Shown here: piece after piece, positions 1 through 11,300 of the stretch
Layout of the letters: the number at the start of each line of letters is the position of its first letter
Numbering within the stretch: the stretch's first letter is position 1
Origin: Gnetum montanum
Lineage: Eukaryota; Streptophyta; Gnetopsida; Gnetales; Gnetaceae
Length of the DNA stretch: 62,000 nucleotides
Assembly (NCBI GenBank): GCA_015680685.1
Contig: MNCI01012690.1
Span: 151,658 to 213,657, forward strand
Direction of reading: 5' to 3'
The notes under the pieces: generated by a model
What the model was told of the DNA's origin: nothing
Database searches by the model: none
What the model saw: the letters and a program-made list of their open reading frames with translations, nothing else
Translations under genes and position numbers: made by a program

Positions 1-908
1 ACTTGAGGTTAATTGTTCGTTGTCTTCCCAGGCTTGCTTGTATTTGTCACGGTGTAAGGTTAAGCAAGTCTGAGGTATGTGATTTTTTTGGTATTTTCGG
101 CTTATCTCCTATGCTATCAAAGGAAAGGGTTGAGAAACTAACTAACTCTAACTAATGTCCTAAGTCTAAATTAACTAGCGTCAGCATCCGTTCCCACTTA
201 CCGAACACACCCTGAACTATGCAACTGTGGCTTACCAAACGCTAGCCGTTACTGGGATCGCCACACATAACGCAAGTGCTCGAAGTGGTCGTACTGAGGC
301 CCCTATTTAGCCTATGTGTGATAAGCAGCCGATTCCTTAGCCAACCGTACACACCCGTGGGTGCTCGTAACTAAGTCGTACTTATCACACGTTCTAGCCT
401 AGCAATGAGCAGCCGATTCCTCAACTAGCCGTACACATCGGACTACCACTGGGATTACCAAGCGCAGAATCCTGAAATACGCTATTGGGTTACCAAGCAG
501 CCGATGCTCGTAATTGAGTCGTACTCATGCGTTGCGTCAAGCAGCCGATTCCTTGACTAGCCGTACACGTCCGTAGACGCTCGTAATCAAGTCGTACTTG
601 AACGCACTAGGAAAGCAGTAAATGAAAGCAATAAATGAAACCACGTGCTGCAAGGTTTATCCAATCAAGTTCGTCTTTATTTCCGTACACAACTTGGGTT
701 CAGGTTTACAAGTTGCTCGAATAAAGAGTCGTTCACTCTAGGACTCCTACTGCGGGCACATGGGGAAAAATTCTAACTCTGGAGTGATCAATCTGCGAGA
801 GCTTCGCTACACTAGCCAGGATTCGGAAATGAAGGAAGTGCCGCCTCTTATTTATAGATATGGCAGCGGGACGCGATATCGCGGCCCAGTGCATGTCGCA
901 TCTCATCA
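1..908 (-). mobile_element. Gypsy LTR, family A, truncated by the window start
   Basis: Read on the minus strand this matches the family A LTRs at 20700 and 26751. It ends at 908 with the reverse complement of TGATGAG, has a TATA-like TATAAATA on the minus strand near 860, and has the AATAAAG/CTTTATT hairpin at 673-728. The inner 80 bp or so lie outside the window. No PPT-like purine run lies to the right of 908, so it is either the 5' LTR of a minus-strand element whose body is off the left edge, or a solo LTR. The segment at about 320-608 carries four imperfect copies of a unit beginning AGCAGCCGAT. Confidence 0.85.
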
Positions 909-963
909 GGGGTTATGTAGCAAAAGACATGGATATGTTATAAGTCATTGGCTGTAGCATTGA

Positions 964-1527
964 CTAGATCTTATGTGTGGCTATGACCAATGTGGGATCA
1001 ACCATACTAGGGTAAGAACGAGTGGAGGATGGCAACGATACTTGACCCATGGAGAAAACAAAGGCATTAAAGGAAGGTGTTGTGGCCTTGGGGGATGTTT
1101 GTTGGGACAACCCTCCCAGGATGTTTTTAGGCTCAAATTTTGCCCTAAACTCATCCTCCTTTTCCTTTGGTTGTCCATTAGAGGTAGCCTTCAAGTTAGC
1201 TTCGTCAATCTTAATGAAAAGAGCTAAGATGCTAGTGTAGATGTCATTTAGGGGCATCTAGTCCTAAGGGAAGGGAATATACTCTTTTCCATTGCGATGG
1301 ATGAGCTCAAATTCCCTCTTAGCTTCTACTTTTGCTCATGGGATCATCATGCCAATTTGGATCTTAGTGCAAATGAAGTTATAGTACTTTTCATTTATCA
1401 TCGAGAACCTAGGACTTTGCCCCTTAAGTCTCAAGGACTGTCTACATTCAATCATGGTAAGGTCTTTGGGATCACAAGCCCTCATGGCTTGTTGGCTATA
1501 CCCTTCGTCCACGAAAGTGAAAGGTAA
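964..1527 (-). pseudogene. Decayed coding remnant, probably transposon-derived
   Basis: One minus-strand frame stays open for about 188 codons apart from three stops (TGA, TAG, TAG). It contains plausible protein text such as EFELIHRNGKEYIPFP and PLNDIYTSILALFIKIDEAN. The stops are the kind expected from C-to-T decay of Trp or Gln codons. I do not recognise the domain. A retroelement gag or accessory protein is the most likely source given the surroundings, but a decayed host gene is not excluded. Confidence 0.4.
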
Positions 1528-1542
1528 TTTGGTTGACTACTG

Positions 1543-1640
1543 AAAAATAGGAGTAAATCCCAACAAGTGGAATTTAGAAAGGCTTGAGATAGACTATAAA
1601 TGGTAAAAATGGGAGTAAATCCCAACAAGTAGAATTCAGA
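1543..1640. repeat. Short direct repeat, two copies of about 40 bp
   Basis: The motif GGAGTAAATCCCAACAAGT, with similar flanking bases, occurs at about 1549 and again at about 1610, a spacing of about 60 bp. It has no evident coding role. Confidence 0.6.
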
Positions 1641-3852
1641 AATGATCAAAAGTAAAAATGGAGTACTTACTGTAAAAAGTAAGTTGGGGGAAAGGGGGGT
1701 TATACCCTTTACCAAAAATAAAAAGCTGAGAACATTGACACCAAGTCTCACCCACGCTAGCCTCCTATCTGCCTCTATGTTGGATATGGCAAGGGGAAAA
1801 AAGAAGGGGGTGAGATGGGTAAATCTCACATCTTCCTATTCCAACATTGATGAGGAGGTGGATGCTAGAAACCAAAGTGGAAAGTTGGTGTTTTCCACTA
1901 GAAAGTGATTTTGGCAAGCTATCACTTTTGTCAACTAGGAAAGATTAGGGTTTAGCTAACTTCCAAACATTTGATGGCTTTCGGAAGGATTGCACCACCA
2001 ATGTTAGAAAAACTGAACAAAAACTAACAACAAAAAGGGGAGGAGGGGGGGTGGGGGGTGCAAGCAAAATGGTATCAAGTGTTGTGAAAAATTCAACACC
2101 CAACCACCTACAACATCCACACTAAAGTTTCTATCACAAGGGGATAAGGGACAGCATTGGGTTTTCAAGGTTTTGGCTACAAAAAATGTAAATTTCAAGC
2201 TATGAGCAATGTTGGCAATATGGCTAACAAATCTGGTCATAGAAATCGGGTGAAGGCCCTCTTTCTAGCGCCAAGAAACTATTGCAATTAAAAATTTTAA
2301 TCATTGGAAAATTGAGAGATTCAGCATAGCAACCTCAACCCTGAATCTCCAAGACCTTCGAAAATTGGGATTCAAGGTGCCTAGATGATCTTGCAGATCA
2401 CCCAAAGACTTACAAAATGCAAAATAGGGGGCTAAAAAAATGAAATGCAAAAATTACATATCTGGAAAACAAAAAGCAAATGCAAATTGCTCACAAAAAT
2501 GAAACTTTAAAACTTTATTTAAAACAATAAAGAATGAGGTCCAAAAATGTGTACAATAAATGCCCATGAGAGAGCAAAGGAGGATTCACCGAGGTAAAAG
2601 TTCAAAGCTTGTTGAAGCCAATGTAATCCACTCCACGATCCGAATGTTCAACCACTGTTGATGTTGTCGAACCTCCTCTGCTACTACCTTAGATCTGCAA
2701 CTTTGGTCACTGGGGGTTGAAAAAAAGGAAGAATCTAGCTACCAAAGTACTCCATGCTAGAAGTTTAAAATCCCAAGAGTGCAATGTAGAGACCAAACAC
2801 CCACAAGTCTTGGGGGGGTAACAAGATCACAAGGTTTACAAGGGTTCCACACTGGGAGGCTCCAAGAAGCTGCATTTTGTAAGTGTTACAAAAGCTCTTG
2901 AAAGCCAAAATTATTATCTACTCAAAATTGCCAAAGTGTGGAACCTTGAAATAGTCTAAGGACTTTGATTTTATAAAGTTTTGAACATGATTTTTGTTAC
3001 AAATTGGCTAAAGATGTGCTAGGGACACGTAGTTTCCTAAAAACTTCCACACTAGGGAAAAACTTCCATGTTGAGGGGTAACATTTCCACACTTGGGAGA
3101 AAGGCTTCCATGTTGAGGGAGAAGATTTTACTCCACGCTAGGGATAGGTGAGGTCTACCCCTTGTACGTGTGTCCAACGTAAAAAAGTGTACAAACCCCA
3201 TAAAACCTATCGAATTGTCATTTTTGGCATCACAAAAGGCATTTTTAACACCACACGTATAAACACTAGGTGTTTTTTTTACTTAGGGAATGAAGCTTTG
3301 ACCACTTACAAGCCATTTTTCAACCCCAAAAGTGTGAAACATGTGAGATTGCCCCTCATTGGTTACACTCCTCACATTTACAATAAAGTTTAGTTTCATG
3401 GGGTGAAGGCTACATGTTGAAGATCTACATGTTAAAGATCAATTACAACATGCAAATTTTCGTGATGTTCCAGCGATGCTAGAAGTATATATCAAAAACT
3501 AGAAATCCCTTGAGGGATAAACTTCATGAGACATAAATAGGAATTAGTTAAAAAATCATCTTTCATTGATGCAATTTTTTGAAATCTGTTCAAGTCTAAT
3601 GCATCATACATAGTAACAAACATGAAACCATTGTTGAGCATATATTCTTAAAATTCAAAAGTTTTTCCTCTTTATATTATTTTTAGTGTTTTCTACTTAA
3701 TGTTTAAACATGATATGACGAACATCCGCAGCTCAGATTAACTGAGTAAATTTTATAACCGTTCATTCCACTGCTACCCTCTGTTAGAAAAAGTTAGTTT
3801 GTTTCCAATAATCTACTAATTTTTAAATTATCTACAAGGTACAATGGGAATA
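1641..3852. other. Intergenic repeat-like DNA, no gene recognised
   Basis: I see no convincing reading frame, RNA gene or transposon terminus here. At 3040-3140 a phrase of the type CTTCCATGTTGAGGG alternates with TTCCACACTAGGG at a spacing near 50 bp, a short decayed tandem repeat. The right end should contain the 3' UTR of the minus-strand gene that stops at 3853. Confidence 0.6.
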
Positions 3853-6800
3853 TTACAGTCTTGAATGGTTCAAAGGAGGGGATACAGAATTTCTGACATT
3901 ATTAGATGACCGCTCAGCTTTACCGCGCGCAGCATCCGAACTCTCTTGTCTATCATGGAATTTGTTAACCTTTGTACCTTTAACTAAGCTAAGATAAGAC
4001 AAGGACTGTAACCATGGTACCAGAGTTGGTTTCCTCACTACATCATCGGAAGCAGTCACAATATCAAACAAGTCACCCAGTGCACCATTACGTGCCGAAT
4101 CAGGTATTTCAATGATCAGTTGAGCAATAAGTTTCAACAAATCCGGAAGCACCTGTGCAAATTAAAAATCATCAGAATATGCAAGTAATATTTAAGAAAG
4201 AGAAACAGCCATGGATAATGTCGTAAGTTTATTATGAAACTGAAACTGAGTGTTCTAGTTAATAAGAAACAAAATTAACAAAGTATACAGAAAAAGTTTT
4301 AAAGTTCAAGGTTTGCCTAATGTAACACCTGTATATCGGCAACCACTATCAAGTTCAGGAGAAGAGCTTGTAGATTTTTCAGAGACTCGGACTCCTCTTG
4401 TTCATCCTCCTTCCCAAGTCTCGACTGGGATCTACTATCGTACATAAATCTGAGCTTTCTTTCAAGACTACCTGCACAAAAATGTATCGCTGGAGAGCCT
4501 GCAGGGAGATGCTCCACCAAAGCCACTACTCCTGAGCTTAGAGCTTCGAATGGGGTTAAATGCGGGTACCCCTGCACATCAAACAAGAAAACCCGGAAAC
4601 TTTAATTAAAAGTAACCCAGAAAGGCATAATGTCATCTCCACCTTTTTGTGGTGTTCAGATGTCAAGACCATACCTCTAAAGCTCTTTGCATATAATAAA
4701 CTACAAGCTGCTCCCTGGGTGATATTTTCTTGTTCCTATCAACCTGTGAGAAGTCATAGTCTGATTGCTTGGCAGAAATAAATCCCACAAACACTCCATG
4801 TGAGGCCTTTACAACATTCTGATCTGTGTGTTGCATATATCTAAGCGAAGCATAAATTAAAGAAGGCAAATCCAACAACACAATGTGTTTTGAGTCATCA
4901 GGGAAAAGGAAATATTGACAGGTTGTATAATATAACACCATATTCATTTGCAGATTGGAAGTTCACTTTCCAAGGATACAAAAACATCAGGGGAGCTATC
5001 TCATCAGCAAAAGCCTCCTCCTGGATTTTCAAAACACAAGGTGCTAAAATACGCAAATAAAAATAAACTCGAGCTGTTTGCACGTTATCTTCATACCAAC
5101 AATAATCTGGAAAGATAGTATTTGAGGAATCTGATCAAGAAAAGACAGACGTTATGGCAATTCGAACAAAGTATTACCGCGAGCTTATGGCCAACAGAAA
5201 ATTTAAAATTCAATGATTTACAAATACGGTATAGAGTTTGAACTGCTCAAGATACTTTTCAATGGCCCATTACAAAACAAGATACTTAGAGAATAATTCA
5301 CGCGTTAGTTATAACATAGTTTTGTTTGATAGAAAACTTAAAACAGAGAGTTAGAACAAGCAACAAAGCTTAATTAAACAGGTATACGCTACCTGAGCAC
5401 TGCAAGAGCCGATGGTAAGGAGGGATCATTTTAATGAGAGAATCACAAGCTTCTGTACTTTGGGAAACGCATAAAATGACATTTTTTATCATGTCCCTGT
5501 AATCTGCAACCTGTTCTTGCCGAAAACATTCAATGCATGACAAAGAATCCAGAATAAGAACAGAAATCTCCTCAACCAGAGCACGCGCTTCAAGCAAAGA
5601 CGAGATATGCTTTGTGGCCGTGGAGAAGAAAACCACAACAGCAAAGAAAATTGCTTTTGTAATGTTATCCAGCTTCTCATGGAATCTCTGGTTTTTCTCC
5701 ACGTTTCCTAAGCTGACCATGAAAATCCTGTGCCTCCGATACAAATGTTGGGAGAATTGCCATACTAGCTGTTGTACAAGTTGTTTGAGATCGATAGGGG
5801 CCAGGCAGTAATGATGGCACATGGCCCTGGTTAAGGACCCAGATTCTTGGAATATCAAGGAGCTGGAAATCTTGTGGAGTTCAGATATATCCAGAGAGTT
5901 CGTCACAATTGGCGAGTAAATTTCTCTCAGAGGAAAAGCTTCTACGAATAAAGTAACGCCCAGACACAGCAGGATGCTTGCGTTGAAAGCAACATCACCG
6001 CCACACCGGGAAACCGCCATTGCAACGCACTGCAGGAGAGACCTTGTTGCAGAATCAAATTCAAAGCCAGCACTGCTATCACACACACATCTGGCCACTT
6101 CATCGGAATTGAAAGCGCCTGCAATTCGTTCGGCAACAATGGCCACAACTGCTTCCAGATCTTGCTTAAACTTCTGCATTCCTGCTGACTTTTGTCTGTT
6201 TATGGATCTCAAAATGCCGCCGCTGGCCATTGTGGCAGAGAAAGACGGAGAAAAGCCGCCGTTGTTCGCGGCTTCAAGCAATTCGGCTGCCATCACGTTC
6301 ATCTTGTCCGCAACAAGGTTTTGCTGCATGGTGAGCCACTCTGCGAGATGAAGCAACATGATGCCGCCATTAATGCAAACAGTTTGCTCGCTCCAGATAC
6401 GCAGAAGAGGCACCAAGATTGAACGGAAAACAGAGACCTGGGAGGACGAGTAGAGTGCGTACCCCGCTCCGGCAAGGGCCCTCGCGAGGCCGATTCCACC
6501 GTCATTGGCGGACATGGCGATGGAGCCCTCTCTGTCGAGAAGCTCCGCGATCTTTCGATGGCAGATTGTCTGCAAATTCAAAGAAACCATCGGCACGGAG
6601 GAAAGCGATCCAAGAAGAAGTATGAATTCCGGGGAAAACGATGCGTCTGCCCTGGAGGCGGCGTCAATGGTGGCCTCGGCGATGGATTCCAACAAGGGTT
6701 TCAGAGAGGGCTGTGGTTTTGCAGACTTACGGATCCAGGTTGAGATAATGAGGGACACTAGAGCGCGGGCGCGTGAGCGGGCGAGCAAAGAGCCCTGGTT

Positions 6801-7052
6801 CTGTAAAAGCAATTTGAGAAGAAGTCTGGCCTGCGGCTCTGCTATGTGGAGCGTGAGCCTGCAAGCTGCGAGGTTTTCCAGAGCCGTCAACTGAGAAGAT
6901 TCCATTAATCCTTGGGCAACGCCGTCCCTCACTGCGCTCCATGCCTGAGCTACTTCCCGTGCAGTTAGGGTTTCCAACGATGATGATGCTTGTGGCGATG
7001 CACAGGCGCAAAGCCAATCCTCCAGCATCAACGGCCTTGCCCTGCCCGCCAT
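3853..7052 (-). CDS. Plant helical-repeat (ARM/HEAT-like) protein, five exons, function unknown
   Basis: Exons on the minus strand are 7052-5393, 5106-4980, 4840-4675, 4571-4329 and 4152-3853. All four introns (286, 139, 103 and 176 bp) are GT-AG, and the joined protein is 831 residues without a stop. The ATG at 7052 is the first in frame (MAGRARPLMLEDW). Intron 2 uses donor GTATCC after TTTTT and acceptor CTTAG, giving APLMFLYMQHTDQNVVKASH across the join. The next joins give RALE-GYPHLTPFEALSSG and VADIQ-VLPDLLKLIAQL. The protein is rich in Leu and Ala, lacks a signal peptide or catalytic motif, and looks like an alpha-solenoid. The C-terminus from about 790 is polar and probably disordered. 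It may belong to the plant family loosely annotated 'obscurin-like', but that is unverified memory. It has no operon-like partner; the lipase gene upstream has the same orientation. Confidence 0.85.
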
Positions 7053-8363
7053 GATTCAGCTCCAAATTCGCACAGAGTTCGTGGATTCTTTTCAAGGAAA
7101 TCCAATGCACCAGTCTATTTGAACAATGATATTCAAACCTCCTTAAAACATTCAGAAAATTGCGATCTGCCCGCCGTAATTTTGCTGAAATTAACCGATT
7201 TCCTGTCTCCTCCAGTTCATAAATCTCTCATATGATCAGCGAAGGACTCTGTCTGCCAGTTTGAACTCATAATATAATCCATTTTGTGATCATGAACCCG
7301 CGCATCAAATATGTGGAAGTCTTGTTGCTGTTTATTACTATTTTTTTTTTTTAATTTTTGATCAGTGAAATTAACGATAACATCTGCACAAACAAAACCA
7401 ATTCAAAATTCAGGTCAATAAATGCTTTCTGGAAACTGGAAATTTTTATTACTTTCAAAATGTCACATGCAATACAACATTGTAAGGCCGGCCTCGTCAT
7501 GGATGTTTTAATTCCAAGTAAGAATGCTCATAACGTTAGCTTAATTTTTTTGCCCCCTCAATTGGATGGAAGCTCTGCTCACGAAATGTTACGAGATGCG
7601 ACTTTTAGGAAGCGCAACAATCAACATATTTCATTGCGTCCATGGTTAAAAACTTGAACATTGAACAGAACCAATTATCCAAGACGATTTTTTTGTTTGC
7701 TCAGAAAACTTTACATGAGCAACTTTTAATTGCCTCGTCACGAATGTTTTGCTTTCAAGAACTGAGAATGCTTACAACATTAATTTAAATTTCTACCCTT
7801 ACTCATTCTTTACGTGCATGAGCAAACTTTTAAAATGCTTGTAAGCTTACAAAACAGAAATGAATGACAGCATCAATCAGGTTAATTTAAACTTTCCCCC
7901 TTATCATTCTTTATGTATAGAGTAAACTTTTAAAATGTTTACAGGCTTAGAAAACAGAAATGAATGACGGCATGGACGGCAATGCGTTTCCAGAAATCAC
8001 AATCAGCCACTAGGAGGTGCGCAGAGTTCCTAGGTTTCTGCAGGTTAGCATTGACAGCTTGCAAACGACAAGGATAAACCGTTCCAGGTCCCTGAATCTT
8101 TTGTATGCATTTACCGACAGTTTTTATGGGAAGCTCTTCGAAAGCTGCTTGAAATTACACGAAGCAAAGCTGGCTGAAAAACAATCAATCAGGGGCATGT
8201 TCGTATTCATTTTTCAGTACCAAGGAAAAAGGATCTCCCACCTTAAGATCAAATTACTATGATCGCTGCATCTTCCACCTTCCCATCATATGGTTAAAGG
8301 AAACGGAGATTCAATTAATTTTACATATTCAGGGATGAAACCAAAAACCTTGTATGCATAAAT
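7053..8363. other. Intergenic spacer: promoter side of the helical-repeat gene, 3' flank of the lipase gene
   Basis: No conserved reading frame was found. Short frames at 7358-7657 and 8017-8262 have no recognisable protein character. The spacer should contain the 5' UTR and promoter of the gene starting at 7052 and the 3' UTR of the gene ending at 8364. No clear TATA box or poly(A) signal could be assigned. Confidence 0.6.
7781..7975. repeat. Tandem duplication, period about 102 bp
   Basis: A block starting TAATTTAAA at 7781 and again at 7883 is repeated with about 85-90% identity. Shared landmarks are CATTCTTTA, AAACTTTTAAAATG and AACAGAAATGAATGAC. It lies in the probable 3' flank of the lipase gene and is non-coding. 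Confidence 0.75.
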
Positions 8364-11300
8364 TCAGTCTGAACAGGCACCCTGTACACCGACTGCACTA
8401 TCAAGGTTGCAAATATCTTCAACATTCGCTCCGAATGCGTTTGTATGACTAGCATCAACATGATGGTGATCTCTTTTCTCACCGATCATATTTATGACCA
8501 AGGCTGTGCCTAATTCACTTTCCAACAGTGGAAGGCTTTCTGGGTGTCCAGCTTTAACATTAAAATCTTCAGAAATAAGTTCATTGACAGATGAACATGT
8601 TGTCCTTTCCAAACCTGCATCAGTTACCGTTTCAGACAGCTCTTTATTTTGCTGGAGACCATCAAAATCCGTAGATATACTGGCTTCAGAATCCTCCTTT
8701 AAAGACGCATCTAGTGAGCATTCTGAATTATGTTTTGCAGCAGTTGAACATGCAGGGCGTTCCAAATTGTCATCATTTGCTAATTCAGGATCCTCTTTCT
8801 TTTCATGAATGCTAAAATCTAATTCCTTATCAGGACAATATAAATCAGTAGGAGTTTCAGCATTATAGCTGTCCTTGCTTGGACTGTCAGGCCGGCTATG
8901 ATCAATGTCAATGAATTCCGGTGAGTGCGGGCAATATCCAGAATCATAATCTCTATTGACCATAGTGATATTTTCTCTCTTGACGACATTAAACACAATG
9001 CCACTATGAATTCTTTCAGGTTGCAGTAAGTCACCTTCAGCAACTTCCAGTCTAGAGAAGGATTCAGATTCACTACCACCAAATATCCTTGTCTCAGAGC
9101 AATTGCAGATGGCTTCCATATCCCCATCATTTGCACCAGAATTATCTGAACATTTTTCCGAGTTCTGTTTACTCTGGCTGTCACAGGCATTGCACATGAA
9201 ATGCCGAGGAGATATTTGACTGACATATGGGATGTTCCTTGCCTTGTAATGTTCAGAATTTTCAGGGCTCTTAGCGTCTTCTCCATATGTTTGGTACTTA
9301 TTTACATCTATATCGACTTCCAAACTCTGAATGAACTTGATTGCCGATGTCGTCCTCATCAATGGACCACCAATCCCTGTCCAAGATGTACCAAATTCAA
9401 CATTATTTTCACTCTCACTGTCACTTGCATCACTATAGGCCCGCAAAAATCTCCTGGACCGACCACCCCATGGTCCTCCAGGACGCTCTGCTAGCTCAGA
9501 TGTGAGAGCCTCCTCATCAAGTGAACCCCAAGAGCTCTCACGTTCCATGCAATTCCACGATGGGATTCTCTTTCCTGCACTGAAGCGTGTCACCGACGCT
9601 ATTCCTTGTGAAGCAGCCCTTTCGGCATTTCTCCTAACTCTGCGCATGTGATTCAAAAAGGAAACACATTCATCAAGTACAAGTTCAATTCCACAATTAG
9701 CTTTGATTGCTGAAAGCTTTTCCCAAGCACATCTCCTCCCTTGGTGGATAGCTTTTTGAAGCTCAGCAGGAGACGGGTTTTGGATGATTTTAGCAAACTG
9801 CAATTAAAAGGTAGCTTATCGTCAAACGCACTGCAAACAAGGGGACGCTACAAGCGTATAAAACATAATCCATATTCCTTGGATAAAAATAACAGTACAG
9901 CCACATAAGAAATGATTTAACAAAGCCTAGGACACAACGGGGACCGAAATCTTAGGAAAGAGAGAACATCAAAAAAGAGGGAGGCATAAGTAAAGAAATA
10001 TCACGCTCCAATACCTACCTGATGGCCCTGATCCAAGGACCTCAAGCAAGAACACTGAAAACAAAACAAACTGCTGAACAAGAGAAAGCAAATTGCTTTT
10101 TCTCGTTAAATATGGACGTGATAAGAACACATCAGCATACAATGACCAGACCAAAGAGAAAGGAAATGACCTAATCCAAGAAGTGGAAAGGGACAAAGAG
10201 TTCAAACAAAACAAGATGGGCTAGACCATGAAATCAATTATCCTCTAGCACTTTTATAAGACCAAAGTGGGGTCAGCTGTTTAGTTAGGATTTAACAATA
10301 TACAAAGGCCCAGATGACACCAACCTAAAAATGGCCCCGGCATAACAATGACTTATTCCTACTCCCATCTCCCCTTAGACTAACGAAAGTGCAGAAAATC
10401 AACTGCAACAGTGAAGAACAAATTCATAGATGACCATGATCAAAGTTCAGCTAGTGCTGAAATCAATCAGAAAAAAATTGCGGCAGTAGAAAAGGCATCC
10501 AGAAAAAGACAAAAATCAAAGAATTTAAAATAGACCAACAATGAGCATGAACATGAACATGAACACCTTGCATTTTTATCAAGACACTCTATGCATGCCC
10601 ACAGGTATGGCGAACTTATAAGCCTTAAAACATTTAATCCATGGGGTATTCAAGCCTGCTGCTAAATCCACAGATAGATACCTGTGCAAGAGTTGCCGGC
10701 ATCACAATAGTCACGTCCCCTTCCCATTCCTGAGCAAACAGCTTAGCAATCCCACCCATGGGAAAACCCAGCTCAAGTATTTGATTGCACCGATGCTTAA
10801 CCTCCATCTCAACTAAATGGACTAGCTGAAATTGTAAAAATGACAAAAGTGAGTAAAGGTACTACAAAATTTCCATTTAAGACTGCTAGAATTATGATTA
10901 TAACTATTATGTTCATGAAATTCAAATTGTTAAGCACTACAGAGGACTTCCAATGCGAACTCATAAACAAAAAAATAGAGCCCTTATATTCGTGAATTTG
11001 TAATTGCTCCGCAATAGTTTTTCACAGTCGCAACCAGTAATCTAACCTACCACATAATTTCCAAACAATTTTCCTCTCAATAAGAGACTGGGTTGGCATT
11101 TTCGGATCATATTTGACTAAGAATATAACAAAAAAGCAACTAATGAATTCTCCAAAGGAACATGACAACGTAATGGCAAAAATTTATGAGACATCGTAGC
11201 TCTTCAAGCACACAAAACGGAAAACCAAAGCAAAACGAACAACAATGCATTCAACACCTTGGCTGCGAAGTCGCCACCGTAGGCCCTCACAAACTCCTTA

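Noticed and set aside
4898-4947. Frameshift or pseudogene call for the helical-repeat gene
   Set aside because: A GT-AG intron (4979-4841) removes the conflicting frames and restores a continuous protein.
5533-6894. Plus-strand frames of 92-129 codons within the helical-repeat gene
   Set aside because: Antisense shadows of the 553-codon first exon.
8017-8262. Plus-strand open frame downstream of the lipase gene
   Set aside because: Short, no conserved motif, opposite strand to both genes, within probable 3' UTR or spacer; composition is not protein-like.
10549-10564. ATGAAC/ATGAGC microsatellite in lipase intron 3
   Set aside because: Only three or four short units; no functional signal.
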